The notes under the pieces: model-generated | Seen by the model: only the letters and a program-made list of their open reading frames with translations | Database searches by the model: none | What the model was told of the DNA's origin: nothing | Shown: positions 51,986 through 64,000 of the stretch, in pieces | Position numbering within the stretch: position 1 is the stretch's first letter | Layout: every line of letters begins with the position of its first letter | NCBI RefSeq assembly: GCF_008831285.2 | Contig: NC_045145.1 | Location: forward strand, 23,372,802-23,436,801 | From: Nymphaea colorata | Lineage: Eukaryota; Streptophyta; Magnoliopsida; Nymphaeales; Nymphaeaceae | Length of the DNA stretch: 64,000 bases | Reading direction: 5' to 3' | Translations under genes and position numbers: made by a program

Positions 51986-54835
51986 GGCTACCAAAAGGAT
52001 AGTCTTGGCGCTTCGGTTGTTCGCCTCTTACCATTCCTTTTTAGCGAAGCAGATAGCGCTCCCGAATGACTTGTCGGTGCATCCTCATCTCAGCCGTTGA
52101 TCTTCGCCAATCTAATGATAGGCCTTCGGTGATCTGCCCCCTTTCATCCGAAGGCATTGAATCTGGGCCCTCCATTCTTGGTTCTCAAGAAAGTAAATGC
52201 TTCTACCTTGATGGTAAGCTCTTTTTTTTTTTTTCCCTACTTCCAGTATATCGACAAGTTCTACGGACAACTTCTCCAGAGCAAAAAAAAGGTGGAGGGT
52301 CATACAAGCAGCATTTGTTTTCACCACTTGCTTTTTACAAATAGACAGAGTCAGCCATAGAGAAGTTGTCTAGTGATGTTCTTTTACTCATGATTGATTG
52401 TGTCGTGTTTGAGCTAATTGAGTGGAAAAGAACATGTTAGACATTCTGTCGCACCTTCAAAAGTAAGACAAAATGACCCTTTTTCGTGAGGCATAGTCCA
52501 AGCCCCAAAGTATTTGGCTGGCCTGCGAAGTTTTCTTCACGGTTTTATCTCCTTTTTTGGAAGTGAAAAAAAAAAAAAAAGAGTTCTAAGACCAATGTAA
52601 TGTCCCTCTGCATAACTTGATAAGAATGTCCTTAACTTGTGTTTGCCAATTTAAAGAAATCGACAAAGCTTTGTACAGTTAGGCAAGTGATTGATTTGAT
52701 TGTTTCATATTGAAACAATCACGAATTGGACCAACCCCAAATTATACTATAGAAAGGAAAACAAGGAATACCTTGGACGAGTAAAATTTGTAAATGAGCA
52801 TACTATGTTGCGTTTCTACAAAATACAATCACGAAACCAATAATCTTTAGTCAATGAAATTTAAAAGCTCCAAGCCTAGGCAACTAAGTGCATTTGATGG
52901 CCGCAATGGATTTGAAATTGAATTCGGGGTGAGCAGAGCTATTAGTTTGACCGCCCAAGTGAGAGCCGAAGTCCCACACTTCTCTCTACGAAAATGAATT
53001 TATCTACGAAGTTGTCATTGCTGGCTCTATGTTTGTTTAGATAGATGGATGTGCCTTTCTTTCATGGCCATTCTTGTTAGCTCATTTGTGTGTGTTCGAG
53101 GGTCGAACACTCCATACCAAGTTCACCCTTGGGGCAAAATGGTAAAACTTCTTTTTGTTTTTGCATTTTATTTTTGTGGTGGGCTTCCCTTTTATATTTT
53201 TAGGAGGGTATTTATGTCATTTCAGACACCCAGGAGCCAAACATACAACCATCTTGGCATTCTTGTCAGTCTTTTGGATCATTTGTAACGTATCTTCCTC
53301 TACCAGTTGTTCTTTTTGCTCCTGGAGCTTGTCCCTCTTTCTGCGTGAAGAGCTTGAGCACAACCTTTTGTTATTTCCAAGTAGTCTCGAATTCATTGAC
53401 ACCGGTTCATATTCTTGACTTATCCAGCCCTTCAGTGAACTTCATCAAAGTCTTCGTTTCGACATTTCATGCTTCAAATGTGGTTTTCTTAGAATGCATT
53501 GGAAATGAATTTGATATCAAACATGCTTTCCTCCACCATCAAATTTTGATGTTATGAGCTGTTCAGTTTTATTTTATTATAGAAGTACGATTAAGTTCAA
53601 AAAATATTTAACCGAATATGTGTTTCCCAACCAAATGCATGTTTCTCATCAACTTAAACTTATTCCTGAGGCTATCTATAAGGTTAGATTGCAAAAGACA
53701 CCTTAATTATTACATTTAAGCAGTCTGGTTTTTGTCTGTGACCTATTGGCTTGGGACCTAGCCCTCTACCTTCGTAACTCGGAGCTTAACCTGCCCCGTT
53801 TGTTACGGAACCAAGGAAGAGCTCTGTTCAAGCCATGATAACCTTAAAGAGTATGCTGGGCCAACTCAGCGTATAGAAATTTCAAAGTAGTACGAGAACC
53901 CTTTAAAAGCTATTTGGCAATCTAATGAATCCATACAGATTCATTCATCACTTTGTTACATTATTCTATGAATCAGCTCTAGCTTTCACTAGACAGTAAC
54001 AATGTGTTACTGTTGAACATGGGGCTGCTCAGATCAAGGCCACGGGTTGTTTTGTGAAGCATGCCATATCAACAGTAAACAAGAAAAAAAAAAATCACGC
54101 CCAGGAGAATATCAATGTGTAAGTACAAACTTATATTGCTAAATGAGTAAGCATCAAAAGCTGCACATTTATGATGTACATTTCACATCCGGCAGAATTA
54201 CTCGATAAGGCGCAGATGCTTTTCTCTCTCGCTTGTAGAAATGAAAGGTTAAACGGAGCAGATTTGGTACGGAGGACTTGTCATTTCTGGTCATACCAAA
54301 TTTGAATTGACCGATTACTTTCTGCGAGCCGTTCCACATTCCAGTGCTTAAACGGCAAACTGTATGAGATACGCATTTGGACGGCGGTAACAAGCAGAGA
54401 CGGGTAAATGTTATGAGCAGGGGACCTTTGCAGCAGGACATAGAACTCATAACAAGCATTGTATTTGAAGAGAAGATACCACTTAAAGTTACTGCATTTT
54501 GTTCCATTGCCTAGAACAGGAAAAAACTCGACAACCGGTAGGCAATCTACTGTCCAACAATGCAAGAATGAAGAAAAAATAGAGAAAGAAAATTAAGATT
54601 TTTATTGGAAGAGTACAAGGAAGCCCTTCACAGGGTTTGTATGCTGCGCCGGCCTTCAACATCTGAATTCATGTGCGGAACTTTTATCAAATGTAAAATA
54701 AACACAGCTTCAAAGTGCTCTCTATTGTTTAACAAACAAAGACAAAAATTCAGATCTGAGAGGATCTATATTTACATGAAAGCTTCTGGTGCGTAGATGC
54801 TCGGCAGTGGTAGGCAATCCCATCCCATATGAGGT
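51986..54835. other. Intergenic DNA between RPL28 and the RING-H2 gene
   Basis: The left part is the RPL28 promoter; the right part (about 54590-54835) should be the RING gene's 3' UTR, with AATAAA on the minus strand at 54599-54604. The short ORFs between (for example 53049-53557) match nothing I know. Confidence 0.55.
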
Positions 54836-56425
54836 CTATCGGGGATTTTGTAACCTCCGCTGCTCATAATCAGGATCGTCGGTCGGCAACTGATATCGGC
54901 ACACAGGACAAGTGCTTCGAATGCTCAGCCATGGCAAAATGCAGCTGCTATGATAGCAATGGGAACAAGGAAGTTGCTTCACCAACTCCTCTCTTGAAAC
55001 TTCATCCTTACAAACAGCACAAACACTTCTTGAGCCGTCGGGATTTTCCACCATTAAAGAGACAGAGGGCAATCTAGCCACGAAACATTTCGACGCCGGT
55101 TGAATTCCTCTTGGCAAACTATCATTGTTCGTGAACTGCCCAGCCAAAATCTCAAATACCTCAGCGGGCAAAAAATCCTCACTCCCACGAATTTGAATCG
55201 GTGCTCCATGGTCTTCGACATCATAATCGCTGGTTCCCAAGTTGTTTACCTCAACAAGAAGCGCCCAATCTAGATTCTCCGTCGTCTCCAACGTATCGTT
55301 GCCATTGGCGACATTAGCTTCAGTATCTGTAACTTCTATTCCACTTGATTCATGCAAGTCCAATACTTCAGGGAGGACCCTGTGTACTAAAACATCATCG
55401 GATGTACTCTCACCATATACAGAATTGAATTGCGGAGAGACCTCCATCATATCCACGCCGTTATCGACTTCCTCCCACTCATAATCTTCATCCGAATCGC
55501 TCTGATCACAGAAGTGGAGACAATCCCAGCACAGTTGATAATCTATATCATGAGCCGAGGCATCTGATTCAGACGGATGATCTGCCTCCAAATTAGATCT
55601 CCTTCCAACAATTGGAGAGCCATCCTCTTGAGGATCTAGGAATTCTTCATCAGAATCAGTTTCCAACCCGACAACGCCAAAACATTCACTTCCCCTATTA
55701 GGATCATCATTCATGTAGGAATTACCATAAATATCAACCAAATCCGCAGCTTCGGTGCCGGCAATCGACGTTGAGGCTTCAAGAGAACCTGATTGAGCGC
55801 CCAGCATCATCGAAGAGTCACCAGATTCAACCACCGAACCACTGGAGACGGAATTCTGCGCCAAAACCACAGGGCGGTCGACACCCAATTCTTCCTCCAC
55901 CATCCATACATCATCAACAGGAGGATTTTCGTGACTTCCGGGACTACCACCAACATGGCCCACATAATGTTCCTGACAATTTTGCGCCCAGAAGCATCCC
56001 CAATCCCCGTCATCAAACCCTAACCCTAGCCCGAGATAATAAGAACCCAAATCATATTCTCCCCCACAATCGACACTCGAAAGGCTTCCCACGGAAGAAT
56101 CCGTCCTGGAACCAAATTGACCACTCGACGAATGGTCGGAAATACCGAGATGGAGGTCTACCTGGTGGAGATGCCGGGCGCTCGAAGGCTCCTCAGTCGA
56201 ATTCTGAACTACAGAGCAGTCCAGGGTTAGGCTTTTTTCAGGACTGCCGGGCAGGTCGTTGCCGGAAAACGGAGACTCGGGTTCCCCACCTTCGGAAGGA
56301 CGGTTCTTTGCATCATAGCTGAACGCGAACTGGACAGAGAGATCAACGGCTCCATCTTCTTCGTGATCCTCCTCGTCATCATCTAAAAGAAAGTGGAGAT
56401 GTTGGATCTCGGAGAATTCCGTCAT
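54836..56425 (-). CDS. RING-H2 E3 ubiquitin-protein ligase
   Basis: A predicted ubiquitin ligase that would bind an E2 through its C-terminal RING and select targets through its long acidic N-terminal part. From the ATG at 56423-56425 (MTEFSEIQHLHFL) it has 529 residues. Residues 1-460 are strongly acidic and Ser-rich with no other domain I can name. The RING lies at 469-509 with spacing C-x2-C-x14-C-x1-H-x2-H-x2-C-x10-C-x2-C (CAVC ... CSHCYHSSC ... CPVC), the RING-H2 pattern, including the Pro-Trp pair (ILPWLSIRSTCPVC) needed for E2 contact. There is no intron, no signal peptide and no transmembrane segment. The layout resembles plant CIP8/RDUF-like ligases. The frame is open 38 codons further up to an ATG at 56539, but that stretch is CT-rich leader-like text, so I prefer the shorter form. 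Confidence 0.92.
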   Translation of the reverse strand: MTEFSEIQHLHFLLDDDEEDHEEDGAVDLSVQFAFSYDAKNRPSEGGEPESPFSGNDLPGSPEKSLTLDCSVVQNSTEEPSSARHLHQVDLHLGISDHSSSGQFGSRTDSSVGSLSSVDCGGEYDLGSYYLGLGLGFDDGDWGCFWAQNCQEHYVGHVGGSPGSHENPPVDDVWMVEEELGVDRPVVLAQNSVSSGSVVESGDSSMMLGAQSGSLEASTSIAGTEAADLVDIYGNSYMNDDPNRGSECFGVVGLETDSDEEFLDPQEDGSPIVGRRSNLEADHPSESDASAHDIDYQLCWDCLHFCDQSDSDEDYEWEEVDNGVDMMEVSPQFNSVYGESTSDDVLVHRVLPEVLDLHESSGIEVTDTEANVANGNDTLETTENLDWALLVEVNNLGTSDYDVEDHGAPIQIRGSEDFLPAEVFEILAGQFTNNDSLPRGIQPASKCFVARLPSVSLMVENPDGSRSVCAVCKDEVSREELVKQLPCSHCYHSSCILPWLSIRSTCPVCRYQLPTDDPDYEQRRLQNPR

Positions 56426-56539
56426 CGCGTACAGACTGAACCAAGAGCGAGAGAGAAGGGGGGAGGAAGAAGGGAGAGGGAACGAAGCCAATGGAAGAAA
56501 GAAGCGAGCCAGTTTATCTAAGGAAAAAAGAGCAGACAT

Positions 56540-59500
56540 AATTTCAAAATTTCAGCTACTAAAGTAATTTCGCCTTTAATCTACAAACCCCTCAAACATT
56601 TCAAATTAACAAACTGGTCCACTTATTTTTATGAAAACTTACGCATGTCGCATACCAAATTTTTTTTTTTTCACAGAACATGCTTCAGGATCTATTACAA
56701 TCTAAAAGAAGGTAGTGAGGTTGTGACTACGATAGTAAGTTTTGACTATAAAACCTTTTTAAAGTGGATCACTTTGCCGTCTAATACATTGTAATTCCTT
56801 GGTGAGCATATCTTGAACTAAACCTTAGTCAATTGATAGGTTGAACTTTGTAAAATCAAATATAGCAACAATATGAAAAAAGATTGGGACCTTGACCGAA
56901 ATTTTATTTTGGAAAAGGACTAAATTATTGATTTTTCAAATACAAAAAGTTTGAGTATATCAGACTCACTTTCACACTTTTGTCACCTATCTCGCAAACT
57001 TTTTTGTAAAGGGTGAAGGCCCACAGTTAAGAGGACGAAAGAGAGGTGAATGGAACACAAAAAATGCAAAGGAATGCCTTAATATTTAAGGAAAAGGCTC
57101 TTTCTGGATAGCTTCTCGTTATTTAAGAAAAAAAGTAGAAAAGAAGGAACTGGCCTTTAGCTCTCTACCTCTCCAATTAGAAGAGAGCGAATGTCATCAC
57201 ATGCAAAGGCTCCTGATCTCTTGCCTAAAAAATAAACCTGTCGGTGAAAATATGTGAAATTTTGAAAAAAAAGTGTTCTTTTGGAAAGATTTCAATTAAA
57301 GCACCGCTTCTCTTTAGTAATGCACAGGTGAAAGTGTTTTTGGAAAGTCTTTTTCTAAATCATAAAAAAAAATTGCATGGGTATTGAATTTTTTATAAGA
57401 TCTGTTAAAAAAAAAAAAACTCAATATGGCGATGATGTAAAAGATTGAACCTTCAAAATTGAGAAATGTGTGTTCAATTCTTTTTTGCTGTTTACCATCG
57501 ATGCAAGTTGCAAGGTAACTTCACTCATTTGCTTTGCTTTGTCTGCTTAGTTTTTTGAATTTCAAGATCTCCCACCTACCATTTTTTTTTTCACCCTTCA
57601 GCGTTAAACTTTTCGAATCTTATGAAATCATAAACAGGGATAGTGAAAATGAAATTTTTGATTTTTTAAAATTTTTTCTTAAGGAGGTTTTATGTCAATA
57701 AATTTTTTAATAACAAATCTTATTACTTAAAGAAAAGGTTTATTTTTTACTCAACTACAACAGTTAGTAAAAAGTAGCCTATCAGTCACATAATCAAGTT
57801 ATTAAACTAATATATGTAAGATGAAAGCTTTTTTTTTTTTTTTTTCTGGTTTCTCTCTTCAGATATTTGACTTAGAGAACAAAAGAGCAAAGGAATGTTT
57901 GTTAAGCTTCAGCCTACCTATGCAACTTACTCAAACGGCATTTCCTTGCTTTCAAGAAAGAGTAAGGTGGGGAACAGAACTCTCTCCAATGCCGCTGCAT
58001 TAGGAGTGTGCAGTTATATTTTATAATTGAAGTTCTCACTAGAGTTCATGTGGTTTGGAGAGGCGTGGCATGCAGACACTACTCTTCTAAACTGTAAACG
58101 GTAGATGCGCAACACTCTAGTTGATAACATACCACTCTCCACTCAAGTCTCGAAGCAGCTAAAAATTACATATTTTGAAAAAAACAAGAAGAGTTTTGAC
58201 CTCTTGAGGTATCTCCCCACTAGGGTTCATATAAATTTTGTAGTTTAAAACCTAGAAATCTATTATTAAATAGGTTTATATAAACACATGAGTTCATTTT
58301 TCTATAAATTTTAAATCTTATTTCGTATAACCTTATTTACAGTTTACGATAAGCTAATAAGTTTTGAACAATGGAGAAATCACATCATATGGGGAAAATT
58401 TAGGAAACAACTTAAAATGCCAGGCCCCCTTCCAAATAATTTAAAATGCCATATAAATTTGAGGACGCAATAAAATAGAAATAAAAACAAAAAATAAAAA
58501 TAAAAATGCTACGGGATAGTTTCTTCTTCTGTTGATTTTTACGCAAGCTGGAATTTTGAGGAAAACTTTCAAAGAGCCACTTTTGGAAGAAAAATATGAA
58601 AATAAAACAACAACTTACGAAGTTAAACCTCTTAACCAAAATCGTATGTTTGTTTCTTCCTTTTGAAAAAATAAAATTGACTAATTTATAAATTACTCAT
58701 CCACTTGATTTTTTTTTTTTTTTTCATTCATGTATCTTTGAACAAGCCAAAACTTAGGTTACCTCTTGTGCTAAGGGTCTGAGTAGGAGATTTTTCAAAA
58801 AGTTGTAATTCATGGTAAATGATTAAACTATCTTATCTTTTTTTTCTCTCAATGGTCCATGTAAAAGAATATTAAGAACCAAGATAGTTCTTCTCTGTGG
58901 CTTATTCGTAATGACTATGACTTATGATAGAAGTCCAAATATTAAAAATTGTAAGATTAAAAGAAAAGTAAAAGAAAATGATGAGTAATCACATTTTACA
59001 AAATTGAGTTTATTTAAAAGTCTCGAATTCGTTAGCTAAAAAGTGACTTATACATTAATTATTTTCAAATTTATAAAGTTTGGACATTTTCTGCACATTT
59101 TCACAGTTGAATTTAGAAAAAATGAGCTTCGGTAGATGGGAACACAAAAGCTCTCTTTAGACCGCGTGTGTGAGGATGAACATCGGCACTCGATACCCGA
59201 CTGAGGCTTCGGGCTTTAAAATTGGAGCCTTGAGCTGACCCGAACCCGAAAATCATATATTATTACGATTAAATGTATATTAAAAATTTATTTATATATA
59301 TATATAATATTAAAAATGTATTTAAATCTTATCGAGTCCGGTTTCGGAGTGAAGCTGCAATCACGAAATTCGATGGTGCAGTTGATATACTTAAAAATAG
59401 ACTAAACCTGTTCAATATGGGATGATCTTGCCTTTTATTTTGAATTATTAATTATACAATAATATTTAATACTAAAAATATATAAATAAGCACAAAAAAG

Positions 59501-59590
59501 CTTCTCTTTGTTTTCTAGTCAACGTCGAGTTTAAAAAGCCAGGAAAATCGAGACATCCTATATGTATTTTTTTTATAAATTCACATTCTT
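56540..59590. other. Intergenic DNA between the divergent RING-H2 and sigma-factor genes
   Basis: A+T-rich, with many poly-A and poly-T runs and no recognisable gene. Around 59195-59250, CCCGACTGAGGCTTCGGGC and GACCCGAACCCG resemble a dispersed plant repeat, followed by TA-rich text. Either end should hold promoter and leader sequence of the flanking genes, but I see no strong TATA box. Confidence 0.5.
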
Positions 59591-59933
59591 TTAAATATTA
59601 TAGAGAAAACGAAAAAGTTGAAAACGAAAGAAACCGGGCAGCTGCGGCCGCGGTTGACTGTAGACCCATTGAAGCTCCGATCAGCCAAGATTTCGTGGCG
59701 GTGGAGAGGGAGAAAGGGAGATATATCCTCAGTTGCTCCGCGGCTTCGGCAAGTGGACGAGGTGGTCCCCAAGCAATTCCAAGCAGAGGCTTAGATTGTA
59801 CAGGAGCCATCTTTCACCATTACCATCCACCATCTGTATTGCCCTTCTGGCTTCTGGTGAGCGAAGCTTTCAATTCAACAAAAATAGACTTGGGGAGGCT
59901 CGATTTTTTTCCTGGTGGTGGACGGGAGTGAAA

Positions 59934-62900
59934 ATGGCTGCTCCTGCTCTGCTTCATCAGCTCCCCACTATTACTAACTACCATCTCAACAGAAGAAGAT
60001 TGGGGAGAGGTTCCAGACCGCCGGAAATTCCCCACAGTATTCACTTAACCTCTTCTCTGTTTCTGCAAAATTCGAGAGTCGAAACCATTGATTTTGAAAA
60101 GATTTCAGAGGTTTGTTAAAGTGGATCAGTGGTTCAACATGCTAGTTCTTTGCTCTTATTCATCGGTTTTCCGTTTCTTCTTTGAACTTCTGCTTTCCAT
60201 TTTTCTCAACTGTACTCATCAAACTATGGACTCTTCCTGCCTTTGGTATTTCTTCTTGTTTTCCTGTTCGTGAGGCTTTATTTTCATTCAAAATGGTTAC
60301 TGGTTATTCAGCGCCAAGGATGATGCTGGTAGTCGGAGCAATTAATATTAATCTTCTTGGCCAACAGTTGGCTTTCCTTGATCAAGGAAATGTTTAGTAC
60401 GATCGATAGAAATTTTACAGTTAACATGACCAATTCGTCTTAAGATCTATAAAGGGTTCTTTTGTTTCTTTTTTCTGGTGTTCCTTTTAATGGAGATCAC
60501 TGGAAGTTATATCTTTGCTAAAACTGGAGCCTTTCTCGCTCGACTATGAGATGCAATACGTGAATGAATTACTGTTGGGTTCGTTTGTAAATCGTGTGCT
60601 GTTAGGCATTCTCACTATATAAACACCATGATGGAGGCATAATTCTGTAGACATTTGAGATAGATTCGTCACTTATAGTGCTTAGCCTCCTAACATAGCT
60701 TGAATGACATGAAGGGAACATTTAAATATTGCGTGTATATGAGCAAGATAGGTCGCTCTACTATATATTCTAGGCTTCTTGATCTGATTGTTAGTGAATG
60801 ATATCTGATGAAGCTATGAAAGAATTAGTGGTTTTAATTTGCCAACTGCGATCTTTCTCTCAGAAATTGGGCTATAATTTGTCCTGTTTGGATTCAAGCA
60901 ACAATGTTTTACAATGAATAAGTTCCTTTAACATGTCTGCATGTTGAATGAACGGTTCTGCAAAGCTGCGAAAATTGTGGTGGTAACTAAACAGTCCCTC
61001 AGCAGGTTAGAAACTATTATTGTGTATCTTCATTAGTTTAATGGGACAGTAGAAATGAAAGTGCAAGGTCTTAGCATTTGGCTTTTTATCTTACTTTAAT
61101 TTTTGTTTCTACGATTTAAGCACTGAACTAAGTGGCACTAGATTAATTTGTTCAGGGATTGCTTCCGAGGTATCCATTCAGTTTGGGGTTTATCTACATC
61201 GGACACGTGTCATATGTACAGGAGCTTCTAAAAATTGTATTCACATGCCATTTGTGGCAATGGTGAAGCCATTGGATGCTGCAGATGAGCCTGAATTACA
61301 TGATAACAGCACAAGCAGAAACAGTTCAGTTGAACCAGATCTCAAGCTGGTGTGTGTTGGTGTAATACAGTGTCCCTTTTTGTTACCATCCATACCCGTT
61401 GTGGGAGTAATCTCCTTTAAATAGCCTTTCAGAAGCTTTCTGGAAATTTATTTGCTTTTGTTGTCTAAATTTGCAAACAGAAACACATAAATTTAGAGTC
61501 AAAGCACTGACTGCAGCTAAGAGAACTTTTAGCTAAAAATAATGAAGGGAATCTAAGTGAATTAATCAGGTGGCATTTGCTTCTTTTGTAGCTGTGCTGG
61601 CAACTATGCTGCTTCAAGTTCAAGATATTCATGCTGAATTGTTTGAGATTTGCACTAATATGACCAATAAGAATCAGTTTCATGGTTCTGGACTGCATTT
61701 TCATTGGGAAAATAGCGGAACAGGTGAAAAATCATGCAAGGGAAAGAATAACAAAATCTTGGACTCATGTTTTCCTGTTACAATGATTATTCACTGTTAT
61801 ACCCTCATTCATGGGGATATCTGGATGTGTGTCTGTTTGCAATCCAGCTATCTCTTTGAATTTCTCCTTTTTCGTGAAAGCATGAGCATGTCCTATTGAA
61901 ATTTTCAATCTAGCATATAAAATTGAAAAAAGAGATCTTCCTTTTAGTTCATTTTCTATATCCTTAAGCTCTCTCATTGGAAGTGTATGTGAGAAATCTA
62001 TGAGTTCCTTTATATTTTTTAACTGACCTTTTCAGTTCTCCATCTATAACAAATTTACTTTCTTGTATGTTTGGTCTCCAAGTTGATTCGTGACCCACAC
62101 TTGCAATATAAAATGTCTTTCCATCAGGGTATTTTTATTCTTGCTTGTAGGTTTTCATGACTAGGTCTGATTCTTCTTGTCACTCTCAGGTTCTTAGGGA
62201 GGGCTTTAGGGAAAATTTTACAAGCATTGAAGGAAATCGACAGGCTAATGGAACAAATTTTAGCTGCAATCAGAATCTTGATCCAGTGTAAACCATCCTT
62301 CGGAAGATCTTATATATTGTCACAAGTATCAGAAATATCTTGAACTTGATTTAATATTTGATATTATATGTAACAATGCAATATATATTGATGGAATATT
62401 ACTTATCTATATGTTTTCATGAGATGCTGATGAAACAATGATAATGATCACATCCTCACAGTTAAAGCAAACATTTGAAGTTTTAGAGGGCAAAACTGCC
62501 ATATGATCATTACCCTTACAATTTAGTCTCAAGCCTTTATGTTTGGCACTGTCACAAATATGTCCAATATTTTGAAACTGTCCTGATATTATCACCACTT
62601 CTGAAACTAGTTGATAATATGTTAAAACATCTATTAGAAAAGGAAGATTTTGTGTTATTATCCCATGGTTTCCTCATATTCTCCCTGAACCTTCTAAAAC
62701 AAGTTCCTTTTATATCACTAAGCATGTGATTTTCTCTTTTCTATTTATTTGATGTTTTCCAAACCCTTCTGCCACTTGTCCTTTTACATTTTCCAAAGTA
62801 AAATACTAAAAAGACCGTTTTCTTTTCCGCTCATTATGCTTTTCAAGCTGTGGAACTTCATAGATTTTCCCAATATTTTCTTGAGAAGAACCATGCCTTT

Positions 62901-63797
62901 AGGGTCCGTGTATTAAAATGTGAACAATATCCGATAGATGATAGCAAAAACTCCTCCTATTAAGGGAAAATGTGCACACTCTTCTCCATTTTTGGACCAG
63001 TGAACCAAGGATCTTCTGTCCTTTTCCCAAGTACAGGGCTGCCATTTCTTTTCCAGTAAAGTGGAGTTCTATCCAGATCTTGTAGGGACAGGAACACACT
63101 AGAGCTTATAATAACATTTTTCATTTTTTCCCCTCATATTTCCATATATTTAATACGATTCCTTTTTGCTATTCTAGAGTCATAATCTTTGTAAAGTACT
63201 AAAATTTTTGGTATTAATCTAAACGAAGAATGATGTTTTATTTCTTTTACATCTTACGAAATAATTGTGCATGGCGTATCAGTGATGGTTATTAGCTTGA
63301 TAGTTTCACACATGCAGGAGGAGAGATGGCTCTAATTCGTCGTCGACCACAGGAGGATCTGAAGTAGCATTTTTGCGTAGCACAGGAATCACCAGGTTTG
63401 AGCTAGTGTTTCCTTGATTGAACCTTTTCTTTCTTCCAAATGTTTTGTCTAAATTGGGAGAACTATCTTTTGATATTGTCAAGTTTCACGTGGTCCTTGT
63501 AATAGAGATGATGAACACTCTGGCAAGCCCTCATGTAAACCAATCAAGGAGCAAGATTTCTGGCAAGATAGTCTGTTGGACACTGGAACTACTGCGGCTG
63601 TCAGGTCAAGGAGGCTTCTTGAGAGAAAATCTAAGAATGAGAGAAGAAAATGGAACTCTAATAAACCTTCTGAAACTCTCACTAGTGTCAATCAAGAAAA
63701 GACTGTGTGGCTAGTTAATAAAGGAAAACCAAGGTTGCGAGTCAAAGCTAGAAGGCTATCAGTCATTGAAGAAGCAGAGATTTCATCTTCAATTAAG
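59934..63797 (+). CDS. SIG3: Plastid RNA polymerase sigma factor, SIG3-like (5' part only)
   Basis: Plant SIG factors are nuclear-encoded and direct the plastid-encoded RNA polymerase to its promoters. Proposed exons are 59934-60110, about 61156-61349, 61570-61723, 62190-62287, 63318-63395 and 63506-63797; the gene runs off the right edge. Exons 4-6 join in phase (...NLDPVRRDGSNSSSTTGG... then ...STGITRDDEHSGK). Exon 3 carries AELFEICTNMT, and exon 6 carries AAVRSRRLLERKSKNERR, KPSETL and a stretch ending RRLSVIEEAEISSSIK. From memory these follow the same order as in Arabidopsis SIG3, and VRS-R-ERK patches occur just before region 1.2 in other plant sigma factors. The conserved regions 2-4 are not in the window. 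Weak points: the exon 1/2 and exon 3/4 junctions do not keep phase with the best splice sites (alternatives 61170 and 62151). The start codon is provisional; exon 1 (MAAPALLHQLPTITNYHL) reads like a transit peptide. Confidence 0.55.
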
Positions 63798-64000
63798 GTC
63801 TGTTTTTTTGCTGTATGAACGGTTGTTTACTTGGAGGATTATCGTAGAAAAGAGAATATTCCAAGGTAAAAACTAGGGAATACCACAAAATGGGAGGGGT
63901 ATTTTATTCGCGGACCAGCTTTGGTCCATTAAGTAGTTTAATGTGAAATTTGATAGCCTAATTATCTGTCCAATTTTCCCTTCTCTTTTTGTGTCCTAAA

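Noticed and set aside
55771-56322. 183-codon plus-strand ORF
   Set aside because: It is the antisense shadow of the RING-H2 ligase; open frames opposite a biased coding region are common.
1-64000. tRNA, rRNA, CRISPR or a prokaryotic defence or metabolic cluster
   Set aside because: I saw no cloverleaf, rRNA text, regularly spaced repeats or operon structure; all genes are plant nuclear genes.

Overview
The window looks like nuclear DNA of a flowering plant. Genes are widely spaced, A+T-rich and intron-containing, with GT..AG introns up to 5.7 kb. GA/CT and TA microsatellites are frequent, LTR-retrotransposon and DNA-transposon debris is common, and three of the five genes encode plastid-targeted proteins. 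I cannot name the species from sequence alone.

Layout: (1) 1-2129, repeat-rich upstream DNA ending in a TATA-like promoter. (2) 2130-21857 (+), a complete 13-exon SPPA gene (chloroplast signal peptide peptidase A / protease IV) whose 2.0-kb coding sequence is spread over 19.7 kb because its introns are full of insertions. (3) 21858-26883, no recognisable gene. (4) 26884-27471 (-), an intronless group-S bZIP transcription factor of the bZIP43 type. (5) 27.7-45.8 kb, a long gene-poor stretch with MITEs, microsatellites and short unassignable ORFs. (6) 45813-51985 (-), RPL28, plastid ribosomal protein bL28, two exons split by a 5.7-kb intron holding a defective LTR retrotransposon. (7) 54836-56425 (-), an intronless RING-H2 E3 ubiquitin ligase. 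(8) 59934 to the right edge (+), the 5' part of a plastid RNA polymerase sigma factor, best matched to SIG3; its conserved sigma-70 core lies beyond the window.

The most interesting signal is inside SPPA. Its introns carry one family of short non-autonomous DNA transposons whose ends read CTATGTCACAYGGGTG...CATAG. Five are clear copies and two are degenerate. Three have perfect 8-bp target-site duplications (AGTCTAAA, CTTTTGTA, CATTTTTG), as hAT transposons make. I saw no transposase. One copy contains a perfect 134-bp palindrome. I noticed no copies elsewhere in the window.

Functionally, SPPA (thylakoid proteolysis), RPL28 (plastid translation) and the sigma factor (plastid transcription) all serve the chloroplast. 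They are separate plant transcription units and I do not infer co-regulation. No tRNA, rRNA, CRISPR or bacterial-type system was found.
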